Positions 19,034-26,665 of a DNA stretch of 57,676 bases are shown here, piece by piece. Origin of the DNA: Chitinophagaceae bacterium UBA1946. GTDB taxonomy: Bacteria; Bacteroidota; Bacteroidia; Chitinophagales; Chitinophagaceae. Below the pieces are notes generated by a model. The model was given only the letters and a program-made list of their open reading frames with translations. It was not told the DNA's origin and ran no database searches. The first letter of the stretch is position 1, and each line of letters opens with the position of its first letter. The stretch is from the NCBI GenBank assembly GCA_002336815.1, contig DDEU01000067.1:1-57676 (forward strand), given 5' to 3'. Made by a program: the position numbers and the translations under genes.

Positions 19034-19810
19034 TTAAATTTTAGCCGGTGTAAGGTGCAGGTCGATCAATTCCCTGTTACTGCAGAATATTCCTTTTGAA
19101 ATGGGCTGACCGTTATAAGCAATATCATAGTTGAGTTCAACCAGCAGGTCGTAAATATCTTCCAGCCTGTCGCCCTTTTTTTGGATTGGCTCGGGGTGAA
19201 TGGCGAGTATAAAACAGGGCCGGTACTTTTTAAATACTTCAATACCGCCACGGAGCGTATCATATTCAGCGCCCTCCACATCGATCTTTATAAAATTGAC
19301 TTTGCTTAGATTTTTTGTTGCTACAAAATTGTCGATGCTGTTCACATCCACTTCAATTCCTTTTAATTTCCTGTCTTCTTTATACGAAACAAGACTGTTG
19401 CTGTTGTCTGCCTCTGTGTCCGAAATAAAAAAAGTGACTTTGCCAACTTCTTTTCCCATCGCCTGGTTTACCGGGCTTATTATGTGACCCAGTTCATTAA
19501 TGCGGATGGTTTGTTGCAGCACCGGCACCGTGTTGGATGCTGGTTCAAACGCAAATATTTTTCCGTGTTCGCCAGCAGTTTTTGCTGCGATCACTGAAAA
19601 CAATCCAATGTGTGCACCGATATCCAAAATGGTAGCTCCATCGCCGCAGGATGATTTTAAAAAAGCAAAATTCTCTTCCTCGTAGTTGGACGGGAAATAC
19701 CGGATGTACTTTGCCGGCAATTTTACTCTTACACCATTCACCGTTTTGTAAAGCCCTTTGCCAAAAGTGATGGTTTCTAAAAGCGAATAGATGGGTTTTG
19801 TGTTTATCAT
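19034..19810 (-). CDS. FkbM family SAM-dependent methyltransferase
   Basis: A 258-residue class I methyltransferase of the FkbM type, which methylates sugar hydroxyls in glycan and macrolide pathways. Seen: the SAM-binding motif TILDIGAHIGLFSVIAAK (near 59-76), FAFEPASNTVPVLQQT (near 87-102) and the FkbM signature KIDVEGAEYDTLRGG (near 175-189). It is part of the polysaccharide operon, with 2 bp to the upstream flippase gene. It probably O-methylates a sugar of the repeat unit (inference). Confidence 0.93.
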   Translation of the reverse strand: MINTKPIYSLLETITFGKGLYKTVNGVRVKLPAKYIRYFPSNYEEENFAFLKSSCGDGATILDIGAHIGLFSVIAAKTAGEHGKIFAFEPASNTVPVLQQTIRINELGHIISPVNQAMGKEVGKVTFFISDTEADNSNSLVSYKEDRKLKGIEVDVNSIDNFVATKNLSKVNFIKIDVEGAEYDTLRGGIEVFKKYRPCFILAIHPEPIQKKGDRLEDIYDLLVELNYDIAYNGQPISKGIFCSNRELIDLHLTPAKI

Positions 19811-19812
19811 TA

Positions 19813-21105
19813 CTAATGGATTTTGGAAGGGTTACTGGAAAATAAAAGCGTTAAATGTTTACGAACAAAGGCAATCGTTATCAGCAATACAATAAAGTAT
19901 ACTACGCACATGGACACTGCGGCACCGTAGGCGCCAAAATATTTTATGAACAGGGTATGTGACAGAATGCTGATGAATACTGATAACAGCGATGCCATTA
20001 ATATTTTTCTTTTCTCTTTATTGTACAGCATAAAGGCGTACAAAAAATAACTGATGCTCCAGAAGAAATAACCAAAACAGATAAAGAAGTAATAAGACAA
20101 TCCTTCGTGGTAAGATTGCTTAAGCACCAGGCTGTAAGCAACCGGGGTAGCAATGATCACCATGCCGGTGCCCAGCAGCATTACCCCGCCATAAAAAAGA
20201 AAATGCCAGCGTATGGCAGCATAGTCTACTTTTTGCTGAGATAAAAGGCTGTAGATTTTTGGATAGGTATACTGCAGCATAGCAGTGCAGAGCACGATGA
20301 TGATGGAACCGAAAGTAGCAGCAATGCTGAATACACCTACCTGTGCAAAATCATGTGTAAAGTACTGGATGAAATATCCTGCCGAGGAACCCATGCAAAA
20401 TACCCCCACCTGCATTACAATGATGGGAACGCTGTAGAGCAGTTCCTCGTAAATATATTTTTTGCTGATGCTGCGGTTGATAAACCCTTGTTCCCTGAAA
20501 TAGAAAAAAGCATACACTGCCACCATCAGGTAAGAGATAAAAATGCCCATCACCCTTCCCATCCAGCCGAACTCCAGGGCGCTGATAAAGAAAACAGCGA
20601 GTGTGATCTCTGCCAGCAAACGGCCGATGTTTACAAAGAGGTATTTCACCGGGTCGTTGCTGTTACGCACCATGTTGATGAGGTGCTCATTTAAAAAGTT
20701 GAACAGCGTGATCAACGGGATCAGTACCACAAAGGTTACCGGGAAGGAATACCGTTGCTGTAACTGGTTCCTGAAAAAGTAAAGCAGCACCATAGCCAGC
20801 AGGGTAACCACCATGGGCATCAGCAGCGTAGTGCTGAAAAAATTACTGAATTCCTTTTTATCTTTTTTAAAATATTCTGTGTTTACAGATTGCAGGATAC
20901 CCATCGATACAAAGGGCATTAAAAATAAAATGCCATTGCTGAAAAGGTTGAGCAAACCAAAATCGGCTTCCGTTAAAGCGTGTGCAAAATAGAACAGCAG
21001 CAAAAAGGATACGCCTTTGCTGAAGAAGTTGGAAAAAGTGTAGATGGCTACCGCACGGATCTCCGTCCTGGTTCCCAATTTTAATATGCCGGGTATTGTT
21101 GCCAT
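19813..21105 (-). CDS. Polysaccharide repeat-unit flippase (Wzx-like, MOP superfamily)
   Basis: A 430-residue integral membrane protein with about 12 hydrophobic segments spread along its length. It begins with the family pattern AVAIYTFSNFFSKGVSFLLL (residues 17-36). Members flip undecaprenyl-linked oligosaccharides across the inner membrane. Its position between two methyltransferases and close to glycosyltransferases supports that role. I did not see a Wzy polymerase in the window, so polymerisation, if any, is encoded elsewhere. The call wzx is functional rather than by orthology. Confidence 0.9.
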   Translation of the reverse strand: MATIPGILKLGTRTEIRAVAIYTFSNFFSKGVSFLLLFYFAHALTEADFGLLNLFSNGILFLMPFVSMGILQSVNTEYFKKDKKEFSNFFSTTLLMPMVVTLLAMVLLYFFRNQLQQRYSFPVTFVVLIPLITLFNFLNEHLINMVRNSNDPVKYLFVNIGRLLAEITLAVFFISALEFGWMGRVMGIFISYLMVAVYAFFYFREQGFINRSISKKYIYEELLYSVPIIVMQVGVFCMGSSAGYFIQYFTHDFAQVGVFSIAATFGSIIIVLCTAMLQYTYPKIYSLLSQQKVDYAAIRWHFLFYGGVMLLGTGMVIIATPVAYSLVLKQSYHEGLSYYFFICFGYFFWSISYFLYAFMLYNKEKRKILMASLLSVFISILSHTLFIKYFGAYGAAVSMCVVYFIVLLITIAFVRKHLTLLFSSNPSKIH

Positions 21106-21177
21106 TTATTGATAAGGAATATTGGTTATTGCTGGATGCCTGCTGATGCTGGTTTTATAGCGCCTTTTGTTGTAGTA

Positions 21178-22140
21178 TTATCTTTTGATTCCCTTTACCA
21201 CCGACGCCACACAGTTCTCATACTTTATCTTGCCGCCCCAAACATTTTGCAGACCATGTTTTTTACACCAGCGTGCTACAGTTTTGATGCGTTGCGGATT
21301 ATCATATTCCGGTGAATACATATCAAACGTGTCCAGTACACACCATTCCCTTAACTGTGCGTATGGCACGTTGGTTGGCAATGTGCCTTCAATATCACAA
21401 ATGGGAATAAAGCGATTCACAATCTTACCCAGGCCGATCTTCGAAAACAAGAGGCTGCACCTGATCATCCAGTCGATGTTGTTATCAATATGCCGGTACA
21501 GTTTTTCGTGCGTCATTTTTTTGGTGAACGGGCGGTACATGTATTTTGCATGCAGCTTCGTCCAGAAACCATTTACACCGTAAAAATCCACTACCAGTTC
21601 GCCACCGGGCTTTACCATTTCAATGAGGGCTTTTACCGACCGCTCAAAATCGGGCGTGTGCTGAAGTACTCCCAAGCAAAGCACTTTATCAAACTGCGCT
21701 TTTGCAAAAGGCATTTCGTAAATGCTGGCCTGGAATAATTGTAACCTGTCGTTCGGACCATTGTTTTGATAATTGGCCTCTACAGCATTGCTGTAATCAA
21801 CACTGTAAATATTGGCAGCAGTATAATCGAGCAGTATCTGGGTAAAACGGCCGGCGCCGGAACCCACTTCTAAAATATTTTTGCCGGAAAGATCTTCTTT
21901 GTCCCAATTGGTCTCTGCAAAAAAGCGGGTTTTGCTGATGTGAAGTTTACTGGCTTTGTCAACCTGGGTACCGGCGAATTTATTCCACTGGTAGCCGAAG
22001 TTGGCCGTGTAATTATTGTCGCCTGCAATGCGGTATGCACCATTCTTTTTAGGGAAAATGAGGGCACAATTTTCCATAAGCCCTTCAGCAGCCAGCGATA
22101 GCAGGTTCTTGTTAAAAGGATTGACTAATTGGATGTTCAT
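21178..22140 (-). CDS. Class I SAM-dependent methyltransferase
   Basis: A 320-residue protein with a methyltransferase domain from about 70 to 200: KNILEVGSGAGRFTQILLDY is motif I (near 89-108), IYSVDYSNAVEAN the acidic strand, and LCLGVLQHTPDFERSVKAL the post-III region. The flanks, including an N-terminal cap and a C-terminal half, resemble methyltransferases of glycan clusters. The acceptor is unknown; a sugar is likely from context. It lies 31 bp after rfbA and 72 bp before the flippase gene. Confidence 0.88.
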   Translation of the reverse strand: MNIQLVNPFNKNLLSLAAEGLMENCALIFPKKNGAYRIAGDNNYTANFGYQWNKFAGTQVDKASKLHISKTRFFAETNWDKEDLSGKNILEVGSGAGRFTQILLDYTAANIYSVDYSNAVEANYQNNGPNDRLQLFQASIYEMPFAKAQFDKVLCLGVLQHTPDFERSVKALIEMVKPGGELVVDFYGVNGFWTKLHAKYMYRPFTKKMTHEKLYRHIDNNIDWMIRCSLLFSKIGLGKIVNRFIPICDIEGTLPTNVPYAQLREWCVLDTFDMYSPEYDNPQRIKTVARWCKKHGLQNVWGGKIKYENCVASVVKGIKR

Positions 22141-22163
22141 CGTGTTTACGGTATTGGATAACG

Positions 22164-22180
22164 ACTAAGTTCTACTTAGT
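22164..22180. repeat. Short perfect palindrome at the rfbA stop
   Basis: ACTAAGT and ACTTAGT pair fully around a TCT loop, and the hairpin contains the rfbA stop codon. No U-run follows, so it is not a full terminator. It could damp translation or stabilise the upstream message (inference). Confidence 0.4.
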
Positions 22181-23032
22181 AATTCTCCTGAGATATTCAC
22201 CGTAACCACTTTTTTTAAGTTTTTCAGCTTCGTTGAGCAATTGCTCTTTTGTAATAAAGCCCATGCGCCAGGCAATTTCTTCCGGGCAGCCAATTTTAAG
22301 GCCCTGCCGGTGTTCAATTACCCTCACATATTCGCTTGCGTCGCTTAAACTCTCAAAGGTTCCGGTGTCTAACCAGGCGAATCCTCTGTTTAAAACGCCC
22401 ACTTTGAGCTTTTTATTTTGCAGGTAGGTCTTATTAACGTCAGTTATTTCATATTCACCCCTGGGACTGGGTGCAATATTTTTAGCAATGCTAACCACTT
22501 CGTTATCATAAAAATAGAGTCCCGGTACGGCATAATTGCTTTTTGGCTGTGCTGGTTTTTCTTCAATGCTCACTGCATTAAAGTCGTTGTCAAACTCCAC
22601 CACGCCATATCTTTCCGGGTCGCTTACCGGGTAGGCAAAAATAACGGCACCATCCGGATCTGCGGAACCCTGCAACAATTTACTAAAGCCGGTGCCGTAA
22701 AAAATATTATCACCCAGTACCAGCGCAACACTGTCGGTACCGATGAATTGTTCGCCGATCACAAATGCCTGTGCAAGCCCGTTCGGCACTTCCTGTTTTG
22801 CATATTCGATCCTGCAGCCCCATTGCGAGCCATCTCCCAGCAATCGCATAAACTGGCTCTGGTCATCCGGGGTGGTAATGATGAGTATTTCATGAATGCC
22901 CGCCAGCATCAATGTGCTGAGCGGATAATAGATCATGGGTTTATCGTAAATCGGCATTAACTGCTTGCTGATGCCCATGGTGATGGGGTATAAACGTGTG
23001 CCGCTGCCGCCTGCTAGTATTATTCCTTTCAT
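22172..23032 (-). CDS. rfbA: Glucose-1-phosphate thymidylyltransferase
   Basis: A 286-residue RfbA/RmlA, the enzyme that joins dTTP and glucose-1-phosphate to dTDP-glucose, the first step to dTDP-rhamnose and related sugars. Seen: the nucleotide-binding signature MKGIILAGGSGTRLYPIT at the N-terminus, PMIYYPLSTLMLAGI, VLGDNIFYG (near 107) and EEKPAQPKSNYAVPGLYFYD. Length is normal. It is separated from rfbB by the four-helix-bundle gene and its repeats; the left repeat array starts 4 bp upstream of its ATG. rfbC and rfbD are absent from the window. Confidence 0.97.
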   Translation of the reverse strand: MKGIILAGGSGTRLYPITMGISKQLMPIYDKPMIYYPLSTLMLAGIHEILIITTPDDQSQFMRLLGDGSQWGCRIEYAKQEVPNGLAQAFVIGEQFIGTDSVALVLGDNIFYGTGFSKLLQGSADPDGAVIFAYPVSDPERYGVVEFDNDFNAVSIEEKPAQPKSNYAVPGLYFYDNEVVSIAKNIAPSPRGEYEITDVNKTYLQNKKLKVGVLNRGFAWLDTGTFESLSDASEYVRVIEHRQGLKIGCPEEIAWRMGFITKEQLLNEAEKLKKSGYGEYLRRITK

Positions 23033-23036
23033 GGTG

Positions 23037-23072
23037 GTTTAGAAAGTTTAGATGGTTTAGGTAGTTTAGTTA
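23037..23072 (+). repeat. Left array: four tandem 9-bp units GTTTAGNNN
   Basis: Four units follow one another without a gap: GTTTAGAAA, GTTTAGATG, GTTTAGGTA and GTTTAGTTA. The first six bases are invariant and the last three vary. The array starts 4 bp from the rfbA ATG, and its third-fourth unit boundary supplies the stop codon of the four-helix-bundle gene. Confidence 0.9.
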
Positions 23073-23443
23073 GGGCTTTTAATTTTTATATCCTGCGATT
23101 TTCGCAGGTTTGCAATCAGAAAAGTTTGCTTTTCAATTAAGTCTCTTCCTTCCTTGTATTGTTCTTCTGATAAAAAATTTAAATCATTTGAAATAATAAG
23201 ATCATTCAACAATTCAACGGTGCTGCTGTAAGCAACGGTGCTGAAATGAGACTGGTCCTTATTGGTTTTCCGGGAAGTGCCTTCCGCTATATTGGACGCG
23301 ATAGAAACCGCAGCTCTTCTCATTTGTGACGTTATTCCAAATTTTTCTTCAGATGGAAAGTTCTTTGTGTTTCGGTAGGTCCATACAGCCAACTGTCTTG
23401 CATGTTGCCAGCATTCTAACTTTTCAAAAGAATAAACCCTCAT
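23066..23443 (-). CDS. Four-helix-bundle protein (23S rRNA intervening-sequence protein family)
   Basis: A 125-residue protein of the TIGR02436-type family. Seen: the start MRVYSFEKLECWQHARQLAV, YRNTKNFPSEEKFGITSQMR, and the signature RRAAVSIASNIAEGTSRKT (near 42-60), then two more amphipathic helices. The family was first named from ORFs inside rRNA intervening sequences, folds as a pentameric four-helix bundle in known structures, and has no settled function. Here it sits inside a sugar-nucleotide operon, codirectional with it, and its last codons and stop lie in the left repeat array. Its own leader (23444-23496) carries no strong promoter that I can name. Confidence 0.92.
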   Translation of the reverse strand: MRVYSFEKLECWQHARQLAVWTYRNTKNFPSEEKFGITSQMRRAAVSIASNIAEGTSRKTNKDQSHFSTVAYSSTVELLNDLIISNDLNFLSEEQYKEGRDLIEKQTFLIANLRKSQDIKIKSPN

Positions 23444-23496
23444 TATTAAGTTTTATTATTTTAAAAATAGCTACAAGTCAAAGTTCATTATTCTCA

Positions 23497-23532
23497 AATC
23501 TCAACCGTCTAAACTATCTCAACTCTCTAAAC
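23497..23532 (-). repeat. Right array: four 9-bp units GTT(T/G)AGANN in inverted orientation
   Basis: Read on the minus strand the units are GTTTAGAGA, GTTGAGATA, GTTTAGACG and GTTGAGATT. They have the same 9-bp period as the left array but face it, so the gene between has mirrored ends. The array begins 4 bp after the rfbB stop. Confidence 0.88.
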
Positions 23533-23536
23533 TTTC

Positions 23537-24589
23537 TTATCGTTTCTCATACTGCCCTTCATAATAACGCTGGTAATTGCCGGAAGTTACCTGCTGCAGC
23601 CACTCAGTATTAGCCAGGTACCAGTCAATGGTTTTTGAAATGCCTTCTTCAAATTGAAGAGATGGCAACCAGCCTAATTCATCTTTTAGTTTCGTGGCAT
23701 CGATGGCATAGCGCAGATCATGACCAGCCCTGTCTTTTACATAGGTGATCAGCTTTTCAGATTCACCGGCTGCTCTTCCGAGTTTTTGATCCATCTGCCT
23801 GCACAGTTCTTTCACCAGGGCAATATTGGTCCATTCGTTATGGCCGCCGATATTATAGGTTTCGCCCACTTTACCGGTATGAAAGATCACGTCGATCGCC
23901 CTCACATGATCTTCTACATACAACCAGTCACGCACATTTTCGCCCTTGCCGTAAATCGGCAATGGTTTGTTATTGATGATATTGTGTATGCAAAGCGGGA
24001 TCAGCTTTTCAGGAAAATGAAAAGGCCCGTAATTATTGCTGCAGTTGGAGATCTTAACAGGTAAATGATACGTATGATAAAATGCCCTCACCATATGATC
24101 GCTGGAGGCTTTGGAAGCGGAATACGGACTGCGTGGATCATAAGCCGTTTCTTCTGTAAAAAAACCGGTTTCTCCCAAAGAACCATACACTTCATCCGTA
24201 CTGATATGGTAAAATATTTTGTCTTCGTAATTGCCATTCCAGTGCTGTTTGGCGGTATGCAGCAGGGTAGCTGTGCCAACAACGTTAGTGGTAACAAATG
24301 CCAGCGGATCAGTGATACTCCTGTCCACATGGCTTTCAGCCGCACAGTGCAATACAGCAGTAAACTGGTGCGTATCAAAAAGTTCCTTTAATAAGGCCGC
24401 ATCTGTAATATCACCTTTTACAAAACTATAGTTGGGCTGGTCCTCTATATCCTTCAGGTTTTCGAGGTTGCCGGCATACGTAAGTTTATCAATGTTTACG
24501 ATCTTATACCCGGGGTATTTCGTTACAAATAACCTTGTTAAGTGAGAGCCGATAAACCCGGCTCCGCCGGTGATCAAAATGGTATGCAT
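23537..24589 (-). CDS. rfbB: dTDP-glucose 4,6-dehydratase
   Basis: A 350-residue RfbB/RmlB, the NAD-dependent short-chain dehydrogenase/reductase that turns dTDP-glucose into dTDP-4-keto-6-deoxyglucose. Seen: the Rossmann motif GGAGFIGSHL (8-17), HCAAESHVDRSI, the active-site strand STDEVYGSLG and the catalytic YSASKASSD (Y-x3-K). Length is normal. It is the first gene of the polysaccharide operon and has a promoter just upstream at 24614-24646. It is divergent from the arsenic operon. Confidence 0.97.
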   Translation of the reverse strand: MHTILITGGAGFIGSHLTRLFVTKYPGYKIVNIDKLTYAGNLENLKDIEDQPNYSFVKGDITDAALLKELFDTHQFTAVLHCAAESHVDRSITDPLAFVTTNVVGTATLLHTAKQHWNGNYEDKIFYHISTDEVYGSLGETGFFTEETAYDPRSPYSASKASSDHMVRAFYHTYHLPVKISNCSNNYGPFHFPEKLIPLCIHNIINNKPLPIYGKGENVRDWLYVEDHVRAIDVIFHTGKVGETYNIGGHNEWTNIALVKELCRQMDQKLGRAAGESEKLITYVKDRAGHDLRYAIDATKLKDELGWLPSLQFEEGISKTIDWYLANTEWLQQVTSGNYQRYYEGQYEKR

Positions 24590-24613
24590 AGCTGCCTGTT
24601 ATTTGAGTGGTCG

Positions 24614-24646
24614 CAAAAATAGAAATAATCCTTCAGTTAAGCTAAA
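24614..24646 (-). promoter_or_regulatory. Probable promoter of the rfbB operon
   Basis: On the minus strand TTTA (24646-24643), a 21-bp spacer and TATTTTTG (24621-24614) match the Bacteroidota minus-33 (3 of 4 bases) and minus-7 (TAnnTTTG, full) elements. The box ends 24 bp before the rfbB ATG. Confidence 0.6.
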
Positions 24647-24703
24647 GGGTATTTTGCTGCCCGTATGTTGTTTTAAGCAACTTTTAAAATAGTGGGCTAA
24701 AAA

Positions 24704-24736
24704 TTTGGACAACAAACCCTATTAATCGTATATTTG
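24704..24736 (+). promoter_or_regulatory. Promoter of the arsenic operon
   Basis: TTTG (24704-24707), a 21-bp spacer and TATATTTG (24729-24736) match both Bacteroidota promoter elements in full. Transcription should start near 24743, leaving a leader of about 64 nt before arsR. Operator O1 covers the minus-7 box. Confidence 0.75.
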
Positions 24737-24740
24737 CGAT
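24725..24740. promoter_or_regulatory. Putative ArsR operator O1
   Basis: ATCGTATATTTGCGAT is a dyad (ATCG-N8-CGAT) centred on the minus-7 box, so a bound repressor would block RNA polymerase. Its reverse-oriented partner O2 differs at only two of sixteen positions. Confidence 0.65.
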
Positions 24741-24787
24741 ATAGGATTTACGGGCATTGAAAAATGTCTTTTTTAATGAACTAAATC

Positions 24788-24803
24788 ATCGCATAAATAC
24801 GAT
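24788..24803. promoter_or_regulatory. Putative ArsR operator O2
   Basis: ATCGCATAAATACGAT ends 3 bp before the arsR ATG. Its reverse complement matches O1 at 14 of 16 positions. The centres of O1 and O2 are 63 bp apart, about six DNA turns, so both sites face the same side of the helix. Confidence 0.6.
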
Positions 24804-24806
24804 AAA

Positions 24807-25142
24807 ATGGCCATCCATAAAAAAGATTCATTCACACAAAAGGAACAGGAGTTGGCAGAATTTGCCAAAGCGCTGGCGCATCCCGCCCGTATCGCCATAC
24901 TAAAAGTGCTGGCGCAGCACAATGAATGTATTTGCGGGGAGATAGTGGAAGTATTGCCGCTGGCGCAATCTACCGTATCGCAGCATTTAAAGGAATTGAA
25001 AAATGCAGGTTTGATCAATGGAACGGTAGACGGGCCAAGGAGTTGCTACTGCATCAATTGGAAAGCATTTGAAAAATTCAATACGGAGTTTAGTTTTTTA
25101 TTCAATCACCTGAAACTGAAAAACGAAAGATCCTGTTGCTAA
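24807..25142 (+). CDS. arsR: ArsR/SmtB-family arsenic-responsive repressor
   Basis: A 111-residue winged-helix repressor. Seen: ALAHPARIAILKVLAQ (22-37), the metalloid-site Cys pair in ECICGEIV (Cys41 and Cys43), and the recognition helix QSTVSQHLKELKNAGLI (54-70). Further Cys pairs occur at 80/82 and at the extreme C-terminus (110/111), which could also take part in As(III) binding (inference). It is the first gene of arsR-arsM-arsN2-acr3-arsC and is likely autoregulated through O1 and O2. Confidence 0.95.
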   Translation: MAIHKKDSFTQKEQELAEFAKALAHPARIAILKVLAQHNECICGEIVEVLPLAQSTVSQHLKELKNAGLINGTVDGPRSCYCINWKAFEKFNTEFSFLFNHLKLKNERSCC

Positions 25143-25172
25143 CAATCAATTTATAACTATAAATGTGTCATC

Positions 25173-26030
25173 ATGAACAACGATTCACAAATGAAAGCGC
25201 TCGTAAGAGAAAAATATGCTGCCATTGCAGAACAAAGTCAAACTCAAAATGCTACCTCCTGCTGCGGGGCAACCTCATCCTGCTGTGGTGACGAAGTGTA
25301 TAATATCATGGCGGATGATTACACCAAACTCGAAGGGTATAACCCTGATGCAGATCTTGGCCTGGGCTGCGGCCTGCCAACAGAATTTGCCAATATAAAA
25401 GAAGGGGATACGGTGATCGACCTCGGTAGCGGCGCAGGTAATGATGCGTTCATTGCCAGGCGTTTTACCGGCGAAAAAGGAAAAGTGATCGGTATTGATT
25501 TTACGGAACAAATGATCGCAAAAGCCAGGGCCAATGCAGAAAAGCTTGGGTTGAACAATGTGGAGTTCAGGCTAGGCGATATAGACGATATGCCTGTTAC
25601 CAGCAATTATGCCAATGTGATCGTCAGCAATTGCGTGCTGAACCTGGTGCCAAACAAACACAAAGTGATCAGTGAAATATTCAGGGTATTAAAACCTGGA
25701 GGGCATTTTTCTATTTCAGATATTGTACTGGAAGGAGCCCTGCCTGCCAAGTGGAAAGAGGTGGCCGAATTGTATGCCGGCTGCGTAAGTGGCGCTATTC
25801 AAAAGCAGGTGTACCTCGAAATTATTGAAGCCACGGGTTTTAAAAACATCACGCTGCAAAAAGACAAAGCCATCGTTATTCCTGATGAGATTTTGGCGAA
25901 CTATTTAACCCCGGCTGAGATCGATGAATACAAAAAGGGCAACACAAAGATCACCAGCATTACAGTGTATGCAGAAAAACCAGCCAAGGACGAAAGGAAT
26001 TGCTGTGAGCCTGGCAGTGGTTGTTGCTAA
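25173..26030 (+). CDS. arsM: Arsenite S-adenosylmethyltransferase
   Basis: A 285-residue cytoplasmic ArsM, which methylates As(III) to mono-, di- and trimethyl forms with SAM. Seen: the SAM motif VIDLGSGAGNDAF (81-93), with the three conserved catalytic Cys at 66 (LGLGCGLP), 154 (VSNCVLNL) and 204 (LYAGCVSG). Extra Cys pairs sit at 30-31, 37-38, 278-279 and 284-285; the C-terminal NCCEPGSGCC is typical of bacterial ArsM. It begins 30 bp after arsR. A long hairpin follows before arsN2 and may lower downstream expression. Confidence 0.96.
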   Translation: MNNDSQMKALVREKYAAIAEQSQTQNATSCCGATSSCCGDEVYNIMADDYTKLEGYNPDADLGLGCGLPTEFANIKEGDTVIDLGSGAGNDAFIARRFTGEKGKVIGIDFTEQMIAKARANAEKLGLNNVEFRLGDIDDMPVTSNYANVIVSNCVLNLVPNKHKVISEIFRVLKPGGHFSISDIVLEGALPAKWKEVAELYAGCVSGAIQKQVYLEIIEATGFKNITLQKDKAIVIPDEILANYLTPAEIDEYKKGNTKITSITVYAEKPAKDERNCCEPGSGCC

Positions 26031-26055
26031 AAAATGAAGAAGATAATGTATCAAC

Positions 26056-26104
26056 CCCGATTGGCTGTTATGTTGAGCTTGTCGAAACATAACAGCCAAC
26101 CGGG
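26056..26104. repeat. REP-like 19-bp hairpin between arsM and arsN2
   Basis: Arms 26056-26074 and 26086-26104 pair at 18 of 19 positions around an 11-nt loop. The loop region contains TTGAGCTTGTCGAA, a sequence common in dispersed palindromic repeats of many bacteria. No U-run follows directly. It could be a REP-type element, an mRNA stabiliser for arsR-arsM, or a partial terminator. The rest of 26031-26195 is AT-rich with no gene. Confidence 0.7.
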
Positions 26105-26195
26105 AATAGATCTGAAAGTAGTTCTTTAATTCTGCCAATATCACAGCTTTTTTTTAATAGAAATTTTTACTTATCAATTTTTTAATTGAAAAGCC

Positions 26196-26645
26196 ATGCA
26201 AAAGATATTACCTCAAACATCATTAAAACTTGCCAGTACTGCAGCGCAGAGAAATACTGCGAAAGCGTTATTGGAGCAGCATAAACTGCCCACTTCAGAT
26301 ATCGATGATGATAAGTTGCTTTACCTGTTAATGGATGGGGAGCATCTTATTGGCACTGCCGGACTGGAAATATTTGGCAACCATTCACTATTAAGAAGTG
26401 TGAGCGTGGTAACAGCGCAGCAGGGTAAGGGCTATGGAAAGTTTATCAGTGATGCAATAGAAAAATATGCAAAGGAAATTGGTATTGAATGCATGTACCT
26501 GCTCACTACAACGGCAAAAGATTTCTTTGAGAGACAGGGCTATTGCGTAATTGATAGAAACACTGTACCTGAAGCAGTAAAGCAAACCGCTGAGTTTTCA
26601 TCCTTGTGTCCAGTTACTGCTGTAGTGATGATGAAAAGGATCTAA
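26196..26645 (+). CDS. arsN2: GNAT N-acetyltransferase of the ArsN2 type
   Basis: A 149-residue GNAT-fold acetyltransferase. Seen: LLYLLMDGEHLIGTAGLE (42-59) and the acetyl-CoA loop VVTAQQGKGYGKFISDAIE (near 72-90), then YLLTTTAKDFFERQGY (near 101-116). Proteins of this kind recur in ars operons and are labelled ArsN2. The related ArsN1 acetylates the arsenical antibiotic arsinothricin and phosphinothricin; the ArsN2 substrate is not settled. Its place among arsM, acr3 and arsC supports an arsenical-related role. It ends 20 bp before acr3. Confidence 0.88.
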   Translation: MQKILPQTSLKLASTAAQRNTAKALLEQHKLPTSDIDDDKLLYLLMDGEHLIGTAGLEIFGNHSLLRSVSVVTAQQGKGYGKFISDAIEKYAKEIGIECMYLLTTTAKDFFERQGYCVIDRNTVPEAVKQTAEFSSLCPVTAVVMMKRI

Positions 26646-26665
26646 TTAGACTATAACCAGTAAAT

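Larger units (their letters stand above)
23037..23532 (-). mobile_element. Candidate four-helix-bundle gene cassette bounded by inverted 9-bp arrays
   Basis: A 496-bp unit consisting of one gene (23066-23443) bounded by two arrays of four 9-bp repeats in inverted orientation. It fills the space between rfbB and rfbA almost exactly, with 4 bp left on each side. No transposase is present. Four-helix-bundle (23S rRNA intervening-sequence type) genes are known as sporadic insertions in bacteria. Mobility of this unit is inference from the mirrored ends and the placement. Confidence 0.45.

Noticed and set aside
23037..23532. CRISPR array
   Set aside because: The repeats are 9 bp with three variable bases, lack spacers and are inverted at the two ends of one gene.
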